Source: Oceanotoga teriensis (GTDB lineage Bacteria > Thermotogota > Thermotogae > Petrotogales > Petrotogaceae). From it: DNA of 64,000 nucleotides. The notes under the pieces are model-generated. The model searched no databases. It was not told the DNA's origin and was given only the letters and a program-made list of their open reading frames with translations. The DNA lies in the NCBI RefSeq assembly GCF_003148465.1, contig NZ_QGGI01000003.1, positions 27,940 to 91,939 on the forward strand. The letters run 5' to 3'. The translations under genes were made by a program, and so were the position numbers. Of this stretch, positions 8,614-17,983 are shown in pieces (positions within the stretch are counted from its first letter, which is position 1; each line of letters begins with the position of its first letter).

Positions 8614-9429
8614 ATGAGAATAAATCATAATTTAAATGCATTAAACGCATGGAGAAATTTAGGAAATGCAAATTCAGGAATGGGAAAATCATTAGAAAAA
8701 TTGAGTTCAGGATTAAGAATTAACAGAGCTGGAGACGATGCTGCAGGATTAGCTATATCAGAAAAAATGAGAGCACAGATAAAAGGATATGATATGGCAA
8801 CAAAGAATGCACAAGATGGAATATCATTGATACAGACAGCAGAAGGAGCATTAACAGAGGTACATTCAATGCTTCAAAGAATGAGAGAAATATCAGTACA
8901 GGCTGCAAATGATACAAACAACACAGAAGATAGAAGTGCATTGGCAAAAGAAATAACTCAATTACAAAAAGAAATAGATAGAATAGGATCAACAACTAAA
9001 TTCAATGGTAGTTCATTATTTGCTGCAAATAAATCATTTAGTTTACAGATAGGACCGGATAAATCATCAAATCTTGTTTTAAATGTAAAATCTCAAGCTG
9101 TTTCTTCCACTGTTTTAACTATAAATGGTTTAGATATATCTTCAAATGCAAATGCACAAACGTCTATTTCAAAGATAGATGGTGCTATAAAAGCAGTTTC
9201 AAGTTTAAGAGCACAGTTTGGAGCATATCAGAACAGATTGGAACATACAGTAAATAACTTAAGTGTAGCAAGTGAAAACTTAACAGCAGCAGAATCAAGA
9301 ATTAGAGATGTTGATATGGCGAAAGAAATGATGAGTTTCACAAGAGAACAGATATTATTACAATCATCAAATGCTATGTTGGCACAATCAAATCAATTAC
9401 CACAAAATGTATTATCATTATTGAGATAA
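8614..9429 (+). CDS. fliC: Flagellin 2
   Basis: A second 271-residue flagellin, almost identical in protein and DNA to the first. The difference is concentrated in a central block (about residues 165-200), where copy 1 has a Thr-rich stretch and copy 2 has TINGLDISSNANAQ. Outside that block only a few positions change, such as EIAQ/EITQ and EINR/EIDR. The near-identity suggests recent duplication or continuing gene conversion. It carries the same GGAGGTGG site but no sigma-28 promoter of its own, and ends at a strong terminator. Confidence 0.97.
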   Translation: MRINHNLNALNAWRNLGNANSGMGKSLEKLSSGLRINRAGDDAAGLAISEKMRAQIKGYDMATKNAQDGISLIQTAEGALTEVHSMLQRMREISVQAANDTNNTEDRSALAKEITQLQKEIDRIGSTTKFNGSSLFAANKSFSLQIGPDKSSNLVLNVKSQAVSSTVLTINGLDISSNANAQTSISKIDGAIKAVSSLRAQFGAYQNRLEHTVNNLSVASENLTAAESRIRDVDMAKEMMSFTREQILLQSSNAMLAQSNQLPQNVLSLLR

Positions 9430-9444
9430 TTATTAAAATATATT

Positions 9445-9471
9445 GGCAGGCTTTTTGCCTGCCTTTATTTT
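9445..9471 (+). terminator. Rho-independent terminator of the flagellin operon
   Basis: GGCAGGC-TTTTT-GCCTGCC followed by TTTATTTT. It closes the flagellin transcript and separates it from the glycosyltransferase. Confidence 0.9.
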
Positions 9472-9512
9472 ATAAAATTAATTTTATTGTATAAAATAAG
9501 GGGAGGAATAAA

Positions 9513-12035
9513 ATGCCAAAAATTTCCGCGTGTTTAATTGTTAGAGATGAAGAAAGTAACATTCAGAGATGTCTTGATTCAATAGTTGAACAAGTAGATG
9601 AAATAATAATTGTAGATACTGGATCAATTGATAATACTGTTGAACTTTGTAAAAAATATACAGATAAAATATATTTCAAAAAGTGGAATAATAATTTTTC
9701 TGAAGCAAGAAATTATTCGATAGAAAAATCAACGGGTGATTGGGTATTTTTGATAGATGCAGATGAAGAATTATTTATAAAAAATATCGATAAAGATTTA
9801 AAATTCATAGTAAAAAAGGCAGAACAAAATAATTGCAAAGTGATAATTCCTATAAATAGAAATTATATGAGTTTTGATTATCAAACATATGATGAATTTA
9901 ATCTTCCAAGATTGTTTACAAAAGGAAATATAAAATATGTAAATTCGGTACATAATCAGCCGATTTATAATGGTAAAGAATTTCATACATCAGATATAAA
10001 AATATATCATTATGGATATTTATGGACAGAAAGCCTAAAATTGAAAAAATTAAATAGATCATATCCACTAATACTAAATGAGATAGAAAATTTTAAAGAA
10101 AAAAATCATGATTCACAATATTATTATATAGGACAAAAACTAAAATTGGACTTAATATCAGAAAATGATTATATTTTTTTAAGAGATTTTAAAAAATATA
10201 AGAAAGAAATATTAGAAAAGTCTAAAGAAGAAGCCATGTCTATAGAAAATGTTAAAGATTATATATATACAATAGAAAAATATGGAATGGTTTCAGAGGC
10301 TAAAGATATAACAGAAGTTTTTTATTTAAACAATAAATTAAATCCAGATATTTCTTTGATAATGGCTAATTTCTATTATAAAGAAAATGATTATAAAAAC
10401 AGTATTAAATACTTTGAAGTTTTTTTGAATGCTTTGTACAATTATTATAATAATATTTCGAAGATAAGTTTTTCTGTTATTTATAATTCGATACTATTTA
10501 AAACATTAAAAATGATGTTTCTTTGTTTTTCAAGAGAAAATATTGAATTAAAATTTGAAAATGTTTCAGAAGAAAAACTTATATATATATATAATAACAA
10601 TGATTTTAATTATATGTCGGAGTTATATTTTTATTTTTTATTAAAAGACTTAAATATAAATGTAAAAAAACCATTATTATTACAAGAAAATTTTAAAAAT
10701 GAAGTTCTCGAAAGAAATATAGGAAGATATTTAATTAAAATAGATAAAGAAAAAAAAGATTTAATATATTTTTTGATATTATCTTATTCATTATATTTTG
10801 AAAATTTGGATTATATGTACTCTAATATATTTGAAGTTTTTAATGAAAATTTAAATGGTAAAAACTTGGCAATAGTCCTTATATTTGCAGAAGAACTCTT
10901 TGATATTTTAGGTAATAATATATTTTATAAATTAACTCTAAAAGCTTTAGGAGAAAATTCGGATCTTTGGAAATATTTTGAAGCTGTTTTTTATTTTAAA
11001 AATAAAGATAAAATAAAAGGAATGGCTTTTTTCAATAAAAATAAATCAATTCATAAAAAAAGTATGACAGAAGATATAATGTACAGATATATTAAAGATA
11101 TAGAAATAACTAATTATTCATTGATAAAAAGACCATATATATTATCTGTTTTGGACAGTAATATAAATTTATATGAGAATGAGAAAATATTTCATAGTTC
11201 TATTTGTAAAATTTTTGAAAATGATAATATATCTCAAGAATTTATTACATTTATGAATATATCAGATTTAAATAATATCAATAAAAGTTTAGTTGAAGAT
11301 TATTTGTGCTTATATGAAAAAAATAGAGATTTAAATGTAATGGAATGTTTAAAAAATTATATAATCAAAAAAATAGAAGATAAATCTGAAAAAAATCTAA
11401 AAAGTGTAATTAAAGATATAGAAAAAATATTAGAAAGTTTTCAAAATCCTTATATACCAACACCAAAATGGGCAATATCTGTCTTAGAAGATAAAAATTC
11501 TAAAAAAAGTTGTTTTTTTGATTTGAAAGATAAAATAATTTATTTATCTATACCTGCTTTTAATTATAATTTAGATATGGAAATAACTTTTTTAAATATT
11601 TGGAAAGAAAAAAGAAATTTTTATTATAAAGAAAAAATTTTAGATAAGAAAGATAATTCAAATATAATAAAATATTTTGAAGAAGATATAAATATAATTA
11701 ATTCTTATTTAGATAATTATATAGATATTGAGGAAAATATGCTTTTGATAAATTTTAACAAAAAGTATGGAATTATTGGCGAAAATGATGAATTTGATTT
11801 TAAATTATTTGATGAATCAGCTATATTTTTACCAGAACTATTAGATGAAAAAAACTTTAAAATATTTTTGGAAGAAGATTTTTTTAATTCTAAATTGATA
11901 ATAACTTTTTCAGATCCTGAAAGTGCATTTAAAAATCCATATTCAAACTTCTATTTAAAAGATAAGATTTTTTTGAAGAATGATTATCATATCATTTTAA
12001 ATGATGGTAAATATAAATATTATATAAAAAAATAG
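9513..12035 (+). CDS. Large GT2 glycosyltransferase, candidate flagellin glycosyltransferase
   Basis: An 840-residue protein whose first 250 residues or so form a family 2 glycosyltransferase domain: ACLIVRDEESNIQRCLDSI, the nucleotide-binding IVDTGSIDNT and the metal-binding DADEE. The remaining 590 residues have no domain I recognise; they are rich in Lys, Asn, Tyr and Ile, and part (about 270-330) looks like TPR-type helices. There is no signal peptide, so it is cytoplasmic. Its place directly after two flagellins and before fliD suggests it glycosylates flagellin, perhaps with the dTDP-sugar made by the cluster at 1-6214. That role is inferred from position. The ribosome site is GGGGAGG. 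Confidence 0.75.
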   Translation: MPKISACLIVRDEESNIQRCLDSIVEQVDEIIIVDTGSIDNTVELCKKYTDKIYFKKWNNNFSEARNYSIEKSTGDWVFLIDADEELFIKNIDKDLKFIVKKAEQNNCKVIIPINRNYMSFDYQTYDEFNLPRLFTKGNIKYVNSVHNQPIYNGKEFHTSDIKIYHYGYLWTESLKLKKLNRSYPLILNEIENFKEKNHDSQYYYIGQKLKLDLISENDYIFLRDFKKYKKEILEKSKEEAMSIENVKDYIYTIEKYGMVSEAKDITEVFYLNNKLNPDISLIMANFYYKENDYKNSIKYFEVFLNALYNYYNNISKISFSVIYNSILFKTLKMMFLCFSRENIELKFENVSEEKLIYIYNNNDFNYMSELYFYFLLKDLNINVKKPLLLQENFKNEVLERNIGRYLIKIDKEKKDLIYFLILSYSLYFENLDYMYSNIFEVFNENLNGKNLAIVLIFAEELFDILGNNIFYKLTLKALGENSDLWKYFEAVFYFKNKDKIKGMAFFNKNKSIHKKSMTEDIMYRYIKDIEITNYSLIKRPYILSVLDSNINLYENEKIFHSSICKIFENDNISQEFITFMNISDLNNINKSLVEDYLCLYEKNRDLNVMECLKNYIIKKIEDKSEKNLKSVIKDIEKILESFQNPYIPTPKWAISVLEDKNSKKSCFFDLKDKIIYLSIPAFNYNLDMEITFLNIWKEKRNFYYKEKILDKKDNSNIIKYFEEDINIINSYLDNYIDIEENMLLINFNKKYGIIGENDEFDFKLFDESAIFLPELLDEKNFKIFLEEDFFNSKLIITFSDPESAFKNPYSNFYLKDKIFLKNDYHIILNDGKYKYYIKK

Positions 12036-12063
12036 CTACGATTAAAATCGTAGCTATTTTTTT
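12031..12063. terminator. Bidirectional terminator between the glycosyltransferase and fliD
   Basis: AATAGCTACGAT-TAAA-ATCGTAGCTATT, a 12-bp stem flanked by A- and T-runs, lies between two converging genes and can serve both. Confidence 0.9.
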
Positions 12064-13633
12064 ATCCCATTTTACTCAATAAATAATTACCTTGTGATTG
12101 CATTTTGCTTATAGCTTGTTCCATTGCAGAAAATTGTCTTACATACATGGCTTCTTTCATATTTATTTTTCTTGTTAAATTGAGCATACGTTTTGAAAGG
12201 CCTTTCATTTCTTTACTCAAAGAACCTTCGAGGCCATTTATTTCATCAATAAAGCCTTTATACTTTGTAGTATCCCAAACATAATCTTTTATTTGATTTG
12301 CAATACCACTTTTTTTGGAATCATCATTTATTATGTTGAATAAATCAAAAACAGCATCAGAATTAGTTCTTAAAGCTTCTTTAAGTTTTGTTTCATCTAT
12401 TGAAATTAATCCTTTACGGGCATTTTCAAGGTTTGATTCAACTAAAGAACTTGATATACCTGAAGAAATACCTACACTTGCAAATGAATTATAAGCTAAT
12501 GAACTATCTTCTATAGTTCCAAATCTCAAAGATTTTAATTTTTCAAATACGGTTCTTAAATTTGAATTTCCTTTTAAAACTCCTTTAGCTTTTTCTTCAT
12601 CTGTCATCTTGTCTTCTTCTTTTCCTTGCACTTCAGTTTCTGTATACAATTTATCATAAAGAAATTTCATAACTTCATTGTATTTATCTGTGAATTCTTT
12701 TATATTGTCATAAGTGGCATTCACATCATCTTCAACTGAAATCTTTGTCCAATCAGTAGCTTCAGATTCTTTTTGAATATTCAAAGTCATACCATTAAAT
12801 GAAACAGCATTTGAAGAAGAGTTCAAGGTTAATTCTTCTGTTCCATCTCCATTTAAATCTATAGCGATTTCTGCATCTTTACCTAAAATACCTTTATAAT
12901 TAGCTGTAGAGGAAGTTGTATCTATTGTATCATTTGCATTTAAAGATGTTCCATTGTTTAATATGCTACCTAAGAATTTTCCACCATCAGCATCAACAGC
13001 AGTTAAAGTAAAGTTTTCTTCACCTGTATTTTTATTCATTACAAATGCTTTAAAATTAGATCCTGATGAATCTTTTTCAAAGATTATATTTGCATCCGGC
13101 ATCTTTGAACTCATATTTTTTAACACAGAATCTATTGTTGCATCTGCATCATATTTTGATAAATCAAATTCTATGGCTTCTTTTGCCGAACCATCAGGAT
13201 TTAAACCAGACATTTGAATTTTAAATTTTCCAGAAGTTAAACCGAGATCGGCTAAAGTTTTAGATTTATCATCTATATTTGACTGTCCTTCAATATATCC
13301 AGCTGTTGCAGCTTGTTTAATATTGACATAAAAAGTGGAATTTCCTGCATTTCCATTCGATGAAACTTTCATTATATCTTCATTTGAACTCATGGCATTT
13401 TTCTTCAAAAAACTTGATTTTAATTTGAAATTGTTTAAATAATTATAAAATTCTTCTAATTTATCATCTATTATATCCCAAGCCTTCTGAGTATTTTGAA
13501 GTACTTTATATTCATCTTGAGCTTTTTCTAAAGGCATAGATTCTATTTTCATCAACTGTTGTATTACTGTATTTGTATCAAATGAACCCGAAAGTCCTCC
13601 CAATTGAAAAGAACCTAATAAATCATTAGACAT
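12062..13633 (-). CDS. fliD: Flagellar filament cap protein FliD (HAP2)
   Basis: A 523-residue flagellar hook-associated protein 2, which caps the filament and inserts flagellin subunits. The N-terminal domain begins GLSGSFDTNTVIQQLMKIESMPL, the family's usual opening, and the C-terminal heptad-rich segment ends MEQAISKMQSQGNYLLSKMG. The middle carries Gly/Asn-rich beta segments. The start has GGAGGTG seven bases upstream. It is transcribed toward the glycosyltransferase from a sigma-28-type promoter, so it shares timing with flagellin although it lies on the other strand. Confidence 0.93.
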   Translation of the reverse strand: MSNDLLGSFQLGGLSGSFDTNTVIQQLMKIESMPLEKAQDEYKVLQNTQKAWDIIDDKLEEFYNYLNNFKLKSSFLKKNAMSSNEDIMKVSSNGNAGNSTFYVNIKQAATAGYIEGQSNIDDKSKTLADLGLTSGKFKIQMSGLNPDGSAKEAIEFDLSKYDADATIDSVLKNMSSKMPDANIIFEKDSSGSNFKAFVMNKNTGEENFTLTAVDADGGKFLGSILNNGTSLNANDTIDTTSSTANYKGILGKDAEIAIDLNGDGTEELTLNSSSNAVSFNGMTLNIQKESEATDWTKISVEDDVNATYDNIKEFTDKYNEVMKFLYDKLYTETEVQGKEEDKMTDEEKAKGVLKGNSNLRTVFEKLKSLRFGTIEDSSLAYNSFASVGISSGISSSLVESNLENARKGLISIDETKLKEALRTNSDAVFDLFNIINDDSKKSGIANQIKDYVWDTTKYKGFIDEINGLEGSLSKEMKGLSKRMLNLTRKINMKEAMYVRQFSAMEQAISKMQSQGNYLLSKMG

Positions 13634-13669
13634 ATTAACACCTCCATACGAGTATTTTCTTTCAATATA

Positions 13670-13696
13670 ATATCGGTTATTGTATAAAATACTTTA
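13670..13696 (-). promoter_or_regulatory. Sigma-28 promoter of fliD
   Basis: Read on the minus strand: TAAA (13696-13693), a 15-base spacer, then ACCGATAT (13677-13670). This fits the flagellar sigma consensus in box sequence and in spacing, and lies 37 bases before the fliD start. Confidence 0.8.
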
Positions 13697-13725
13697 TAAA
13701 AAATATAATTCTTGAAATTTTTGTA

Positions 13726-13734
13726 TGGTATAAT
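13726..13734 (+). promoter_or_regulatory. Extended -10 promoter of pgcA
   Basis: TGG-TATAAT is a perfect extended -10 element 37 bases before the phosphoglucomutase start. No good -35 is present at 17 bases, which is normal for extended -10 promoters. It is divergent from the fliD promoter. Confidence 0.6.
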
Positions 13735-13770
13735 TTAAATGTTAAATTGATTCCGGGAGGGCGAGATATT

Positions 13771-15456
13771 ATGAAAGATTTAAAAGTTATTTCATATGAA
13801 AAATTAAATGAATGGATTGAAAAAACAGAAAAAGATGTTAAGGATGAATTAGAAAAAATAAAAACTAATGAAGATGAGATATTGGATAGATTTTATAAAG
13901 ATCTTGAATTTGGAACTGGAGGAATGAGAGGTAAAATGGGTGCTGGAAGTAACAGAATGAATATTTATACAGTTGCAAGAGCTACACAAGGATTTGCAAA
14001 CTATATAAAATCAAAAAAAGACTTTCCTTCTGTTGTTATTGCATATGATAATAGAAATATGTCACCTGAATTTTCTAAAATAGCTGCTCAAGTTTTTGCT
14101 GGAAATGGTATTAGAGTTTATTTATTTCCTGAATTGACAGCTACTCCCATATTATCTTATGCTGTAAGACATTTATCAGCTGATGGGGGAATTGTTATAA
14201 CTGCAAGTCATAATCCTCCAGAATATAATGGATATAAAGTTTATACATCTGATGGTACACAGGCAGTTCCAAAATATGCTAAAATGATAATAGAAGAAGT
14301 TAACAAATTAGATTATTTTAATGATATAAAAATTATGAATTATGATGAAGCAGTTGAACAAGAAAAAATAAAAATCTTAGATGATGAACTTTTTAATGAT
14401 TATATAGATGAAATAGAAGGATATATAAGATCTATAGATCCTTCTATAAAAAGAAATCTTGATATAACTTATACTCCTTTGCATGGAACAGGATTAAAGC
14501 CTGTTGAAGAAATTTTGAGTAAACTTGGTTTTAATGTTAATATAGTAAAGGAACAAGCTATTCATGATGGAAATTTTCCAACTGTAAAATCTCCAAATCC
14601 AGAAGAAAAAAAAGCATTTGATATGGCTTTAAAACTTGCAAAAGAAACTAATTCAGAATTAGTTCTTGCAACAGATCCGGATGCGGATAGAATAGGTGTC
14701 TTTGAAAAAAATGGAAATGATTATGTCACATTTAATGGTAATGAAATGGGAATAATGTTGAGTCACTTTTTGCTAACAAATATGAAAGAACATGCCATAT
14801 TACCTAAAAATGGTGTTATAATAAAGACAATAGTTTCAACAGAGATGATAAAACCTATGGCTAAAGAATTTGGAATTGAAGTTGAAGAAACACTTACAGG
14901 ATTTAAATTCATAGGAGAAAAAATGGAATATTATGATCAAACAAAAACTAAAAAGTTTTTGTTTGGATTTGAAGAAAGTTATGGATGTTTAGCTAACAAT
15001 CATGCTAGAGATAAGGATGCTGTTATAGCTTCAGCGTTGATAGCTACATTAAAATCAAAATTAAAACAAGAAAAAAAGACTTTAAAGGAATATTTACAAG
15101 AATTGAATGAAAAATATGGTTTTTACAAAGAAAAATTATTATCTTATACATTTGAAGGCATTCAAGGAAATCAAAAGATATCCAAACTCATGAAAATTAT
15201 AAAAGAGGAACCACCTGCAAAATTAAATAATGCAGAATTATTTGAAACTGTTGATTATAATTCTGGAATAAATGGATTACCAAAGTCCAATGTTATTGAA
15301 TTAAGATATGAAAATATCAAAATAATTGCAAGGCCTTCTGGAACAGAACCTAAAATTAAATTTTATCTTATGGCAAAAGGAAGTAGTTTTGAAGAAGCTA
15401 TGAGCAAGATTGACTTTGCCGAAAAAGCTGTTTCAGAAATAGTTAACAAGATTTAA
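13771..15456 (+). CDS. pgcA: Alpha-phosphoglucomutase (PgcA type)
   Basis: A 561-residue enzyme of the alpha-D-phosphohexomutase family that interconverts glucose-6-phosphate and glucose-1-phosphate. The family's four signatures are visible: the substrate loop FGTGGMRG near the start, the phosphoserine loop TASHNPPEYNGYKVY, the metal loop DPDADRIG, and the phosphate-binding loop PSGTEPKIKFY near the C-terminus. The opening FYKDLEFGTGGMRG matches Bacillus PgcA closely. The start is ATG 13771 with GGGAGGG upstream; an in-frame TTG at 13747 has no ribosome site. Its product feeds RmlA and glycogen synthesis (glgB at 45257). Confidence 0.93.
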   Translation: MKDLKVISYEKLNEWIEKTEKDVKDELEKIKTNEDEILDRFYKDLEFGTGGMRGKMGAGSNRMNIYTVARATQGFANYIKSKKDFPSVVIAYDNRNMSPEFSKIAAQVFAGNGIRVYLFPELTATPILSYAVRHLSADGGIVITASHNPPEYNGYKVYTSDGTQAVPKYAKMIIEEVNKLDYFNDIKIMNYDEAVEQEKIKILDDELFNDYIDEIEGYIRSIDPSIKRNLDITYTPLHGTGLKPVEEILSKLGFNVNIVKEQAIHDGNFPTVKSPNPEEKKAFDMALKLAKETNSELVLATDPDADRIGVFEKNGNDYVTFNGNEMGIMLSHFLLTNMKEHAILPKNGVIIKTIVSTEMIKPMAKEFGIEVEETLTGFKFIGEKMEYYDQTKTKKFLFGFEESYGCLANNHARDKDAVIASALIATLKSKLKQEKKTLKEYLQELNEKYGFYKEKLLSYTFEGIQGNQKISKLMKIIKEEPPAKLNNAELFETVDYNSGINGLPKSNVIELRYENIKIIARPSGTEPKIKFYLMAKGSSFEEAMSKIDFAEKAVSEIVNKI

Positions 15457-15470
15457 TTAGGAGGAAAATT

Positions 15471-16046
15471 ATGAATTTTTCATCTATTATATTCGACACT
15501 GAAGGAAATTATCATAATGTTAAGAGATTTTTATATAAAAGTTTTGATACTTTGATATTAACAGAAATAAATCCAGAAGATTACTTTGCCAATATTTCTT
15601 CTGGTCTTATTGGATATTTTTTAGTAGAAGAAGGTAATCAACTTTCAGGAATGAGAAGATATTTAAAACCCGATCTTAGAATGAAAAAATCTTTAAAAAC
15701 ATTATATGTCGATTATATATCAGATGAAATAAGAGATATATATGGAGATTATATAGAATTGATATCGGATAATATTGGTTTGAGAAAGGTTATGAGTTCT
15801 TTTAATGATTTAATAGAATCAAAAGAGATTATAGCAAATTATGATAATTGGATAGATGGAATATCTAAGGAAATAAATTCTAAAAATAGAGAATTGATAG
15901 CACAAAAAATAACCAAATTTGCAAATATATATCTCATAAGAGTATATGAAAGACTTTATGGGAAGAATATAGATCTTTTAAAACAACATGAATCTGAAAT
16001 TGCATATAAAATACTCGAAACATCTTTGATGCAGAAAACATTTTGA
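15471..16046 (+). CDS. Uncharacterised 191-residue protein
   Basis: I do not recognise this family. It is a soluble, mostly helical, charged protein with no signal peptide, membrane segment or metal motif. A good ribosome site (AGGAGG) precedes ATG 15471, 14 bases after pgcA, and truA follows 22 bases later with its own GGAGG site. It is therefore probably translated within a pgcA-truA transcript. Confidence 0.75.
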   Translation: MNFSSIIFDTEGNYHNVKRFLYKSFDTLILTEINPEDYFANISSGLIGYFLVEEGNQLSGMRRYLKPDLRMKKSLKTLYVDYISDEIRDIYGDYIELISDNIGLRKVMSSFNDLIESKEIIANYDNWIDGISKEINSKNRELIAQKITKFANIYLIRVYERLYGKNIDLLKQHESEIAYKILETSLMQKTF

Positions 16047-16068
16047 TTTTAATTACGGAGGAATTTTT

Positions 16069-16806
16069 ATGAGAATGGTTGCAGCAACGGTTGCATATGA
16101 TGGTACAGATTTTTATGGCTATCAGGGTCAAAGGACTTTTAGAACTGTACAGGGAGATTTTGAAAATGCCCTTGAAAAAATCTTCAAGGAAAAAGTTATA
16201 TGTCATGGTTCGGGAAGAACAGATACCGGTGTTCATGCTTATGGACAAGTTATAGCTTTCAAAGTTCCAAATGATAGAATGACTGTTCAAAATGTTAAAG
16301 ATGCTTTAAATTCTGTGCTTCCAAATGATATATATATAAGAGAGTTAAAAGAGGTATCTCTTAAATTTAACCCAAGATTTATGGCAAAAAAAAGAATTTA
16401 TCATTATTATATATATACTGGAAAACAACCCAATATTTTTATGAGAAATAGAGTATGGTGGTTTCCATATGATTTGGATATAGAAAAAATGAGAGAAGCT
16501 GCAAAACATTTTGAAGGTGAAAAAGATTTCTCAAGTTTTAAGACAGGAAATGATGAGAGAAATCCAATTAGAGAAATAAAAAGGGTTAGAATAATAAGAA
16601 CTTCAAAAGATATGATATTGATAAGAGTTGAAGGAACTTCATTCTTAAAAAGAATGGTAAGAAATATAGTAGGGTCACTTGCAAAGGTGGGAACTAATAC
16701 ATGGGAACCTCAGAGAATAAAAGAAATAATAGAAGCAAAAGACAGATCAAAAGCACCAGCTTCAGCACCACCAGAAGGATTATACTTTTATCGTGTTATG
16801 TTTTAA
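16069..16806 (+). CDS. truA: tRNA pseudouridine(38-40) synthase TruA
   Basis: A 245-residue TruA, which converts uridines 38-40 in the anticodon arm of tRNAs to pseudouridine. The catalytic aspartate is Asp52 in [14 protein letters not shown]. The typical YHYYI, DFSSFK and SFLKRMVRN segments are present in order, and the length matches the family. The ribosome site is GGAGG, nine bases before the ATG. Confidence 0.96.
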   Translation: MRMVAATVAYDGTDFYGYQGQRTFRTVQGDFENALEKIFKEKVICHGSGRTDTGVHAYGQVIAFKVPNDRMTVQNVKDALNSVLPNDIYIRELKEVSLKFNPRFMAKKRIYHYYIYTGKQPNIFMRNRVWWFPYDLDIEKMREAAKHFEGEKDFSSFKTGNDERNPIREIKRVRIIRTSKDMILIRVEGTSFLKRMVRNIVGSLAKVGTNTWEPQRIKEIIEAKDRSKAPASAPPEGLYFYRVMF

Positions 16807-16913
16807 TAAATATAATATATTTTTCAGTTGACTATATCGGTCTCATCTATGATGGACCGATTTCATACTTTAGCGATATATTGTATAATGTTTATAAATA
16901 TACAGATATAATA

Positions 16914-17912
16914 ATGCCTCCAAACGGAGATTCTAAAATACTTAAAATAAAATATGAAAACGATGATTTCATATTGAAATTTGAAGATAAAATTATAAAT
17001 TCAAATTATGAAGAACTTGATGAAAATCTTGCCAAATTAATAAAAAAAATTCCAAGAAGTATTTTTTTAATAAGTGATAATAGCTATATAATAACAGATA
17101 ATGCAACTTTAACTTCAGATTTTTTTATATGGAATAAAAGTATAGACATAAAACTCTTAAAAGATGAAATATTGTATGATTATTCTTATACTCCTGTTAT
17201 GGGAGAAAGAATAAGTCATATTCCAAATAAGTTTATAAAATTAAATATAGAAGGTGGAGATGAAAGAGTTAGTATTAATGGAGTTGAAATTAAAACTCCA
17301 AAAACATTAGAAGTTCCGCCATCTATTATAAATATAACTAATGGCTTGGAAGAGTTTAGTCTTGATTTAAAAAACTATAAAAATGATGTATATGATTTAA
17401 ACCTTAAAAGATCTAATCTTATAAAAAAAATTAATACAAAAATATCAAAAGTTTTTGAAATTGAAAGCGGAATATTTTTACAGGGAAATCCATATTCAAT
17501 ATGGATAAACAAATATAATATATTTGAAGAAAAATCAAGATTTTTTTGTGATTATGGAAATGTGGAAGATAAAAATTTAAAAGGTGATATAGTATATGTT
17601 ACAGAAAGAGATGGTTCTGTATATATTATAAGTAGTTATGGACAACTTTTGACAATGGGGAGAAAAAGCATATTTACAGATTTTGGAAGAGCTCCAATGT
17701 CAATTATTGAAAATCAAGATTATCTTTTAATAAAAACCTTTAAATTGGAAAATTATAGAATAAATTTTAATGGTGGAGTGTTTAAAGAAGGAAATGCTTA
17801 TTCTGTTAATATGGATATAAAGAATTTTGATTTGAAAAAAGATTATTCTTTTGAAAATTACGAAATAGAGATAATAAAAGATGTGGTATACATATATTCA
17901 AAAGAAAATTAA
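16914..17912 (+). CDS. Uncharacterised protein with a PEGA-like segment; start uncertain
   Basis: An unrecognised protein of at least 332 residues. One segment (VSINGVEIKTPKTLEVPPSIINIT) resembles the PEGA repeat of surface-associated proteins; the rest is beta-rich and Asn/Lys/Ile-rich. The start is a problem. The frame stays open upstream through the last 100 bases of truA, but the only usual start codons after truA are TTG 16881 and ATG 16914, and neither has a ribosome site. The translated stretch before 16914 (SVDYIGLIYDGPISYFSD) looks coding and partly hydrophobic, so a rare start codon or a damaged 5' end is possible. Confidence 0.55.
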   Translation: MPPNGDSKILKIKYENDDFILKFEDKIINSNYEELDENLAKLIKKIPRSIFLISDNSYIITDNATLTSDFFIWNKSIDIKLLKDEILYDYSYTPVMGERISHIPNKFIKLNIEGGDERVSINGVEIKTPKTLEVPPSIINITNGLEEFSLDLKNYKNDVYDLNLKRSNLIKKINTKISKVFEIESGIFLQGNPYSIWINKYNIFEEKSRFFCDYGNVEDKNLKGDIVYVTERDGSVYIISSYGQLLTMGRKSIFTDFGRAPMSIIENQDYLLIKTFKLENYRINFNGGVFKEGNAYSVNMDIKNFDLKKDYSFENYEIEIIKDVVYIYSKEN

Positions 17913-17983
17913 ATTATTTTTTAAGGTTAAGTTTAAAAAAATATGTATAATATTAATGTATAATTGAATTTGAGGTGCATTTG

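Noticed and set aside
16701..16913. Long frame starting inside truA and continuing into the downstream gene
   Set aside because: The first 105 bases only shadow the truA C-terminus (Ser/Arg/Lys-rich, out of frame); truA ends normally at 16806, so the overlap is not taken as coding.
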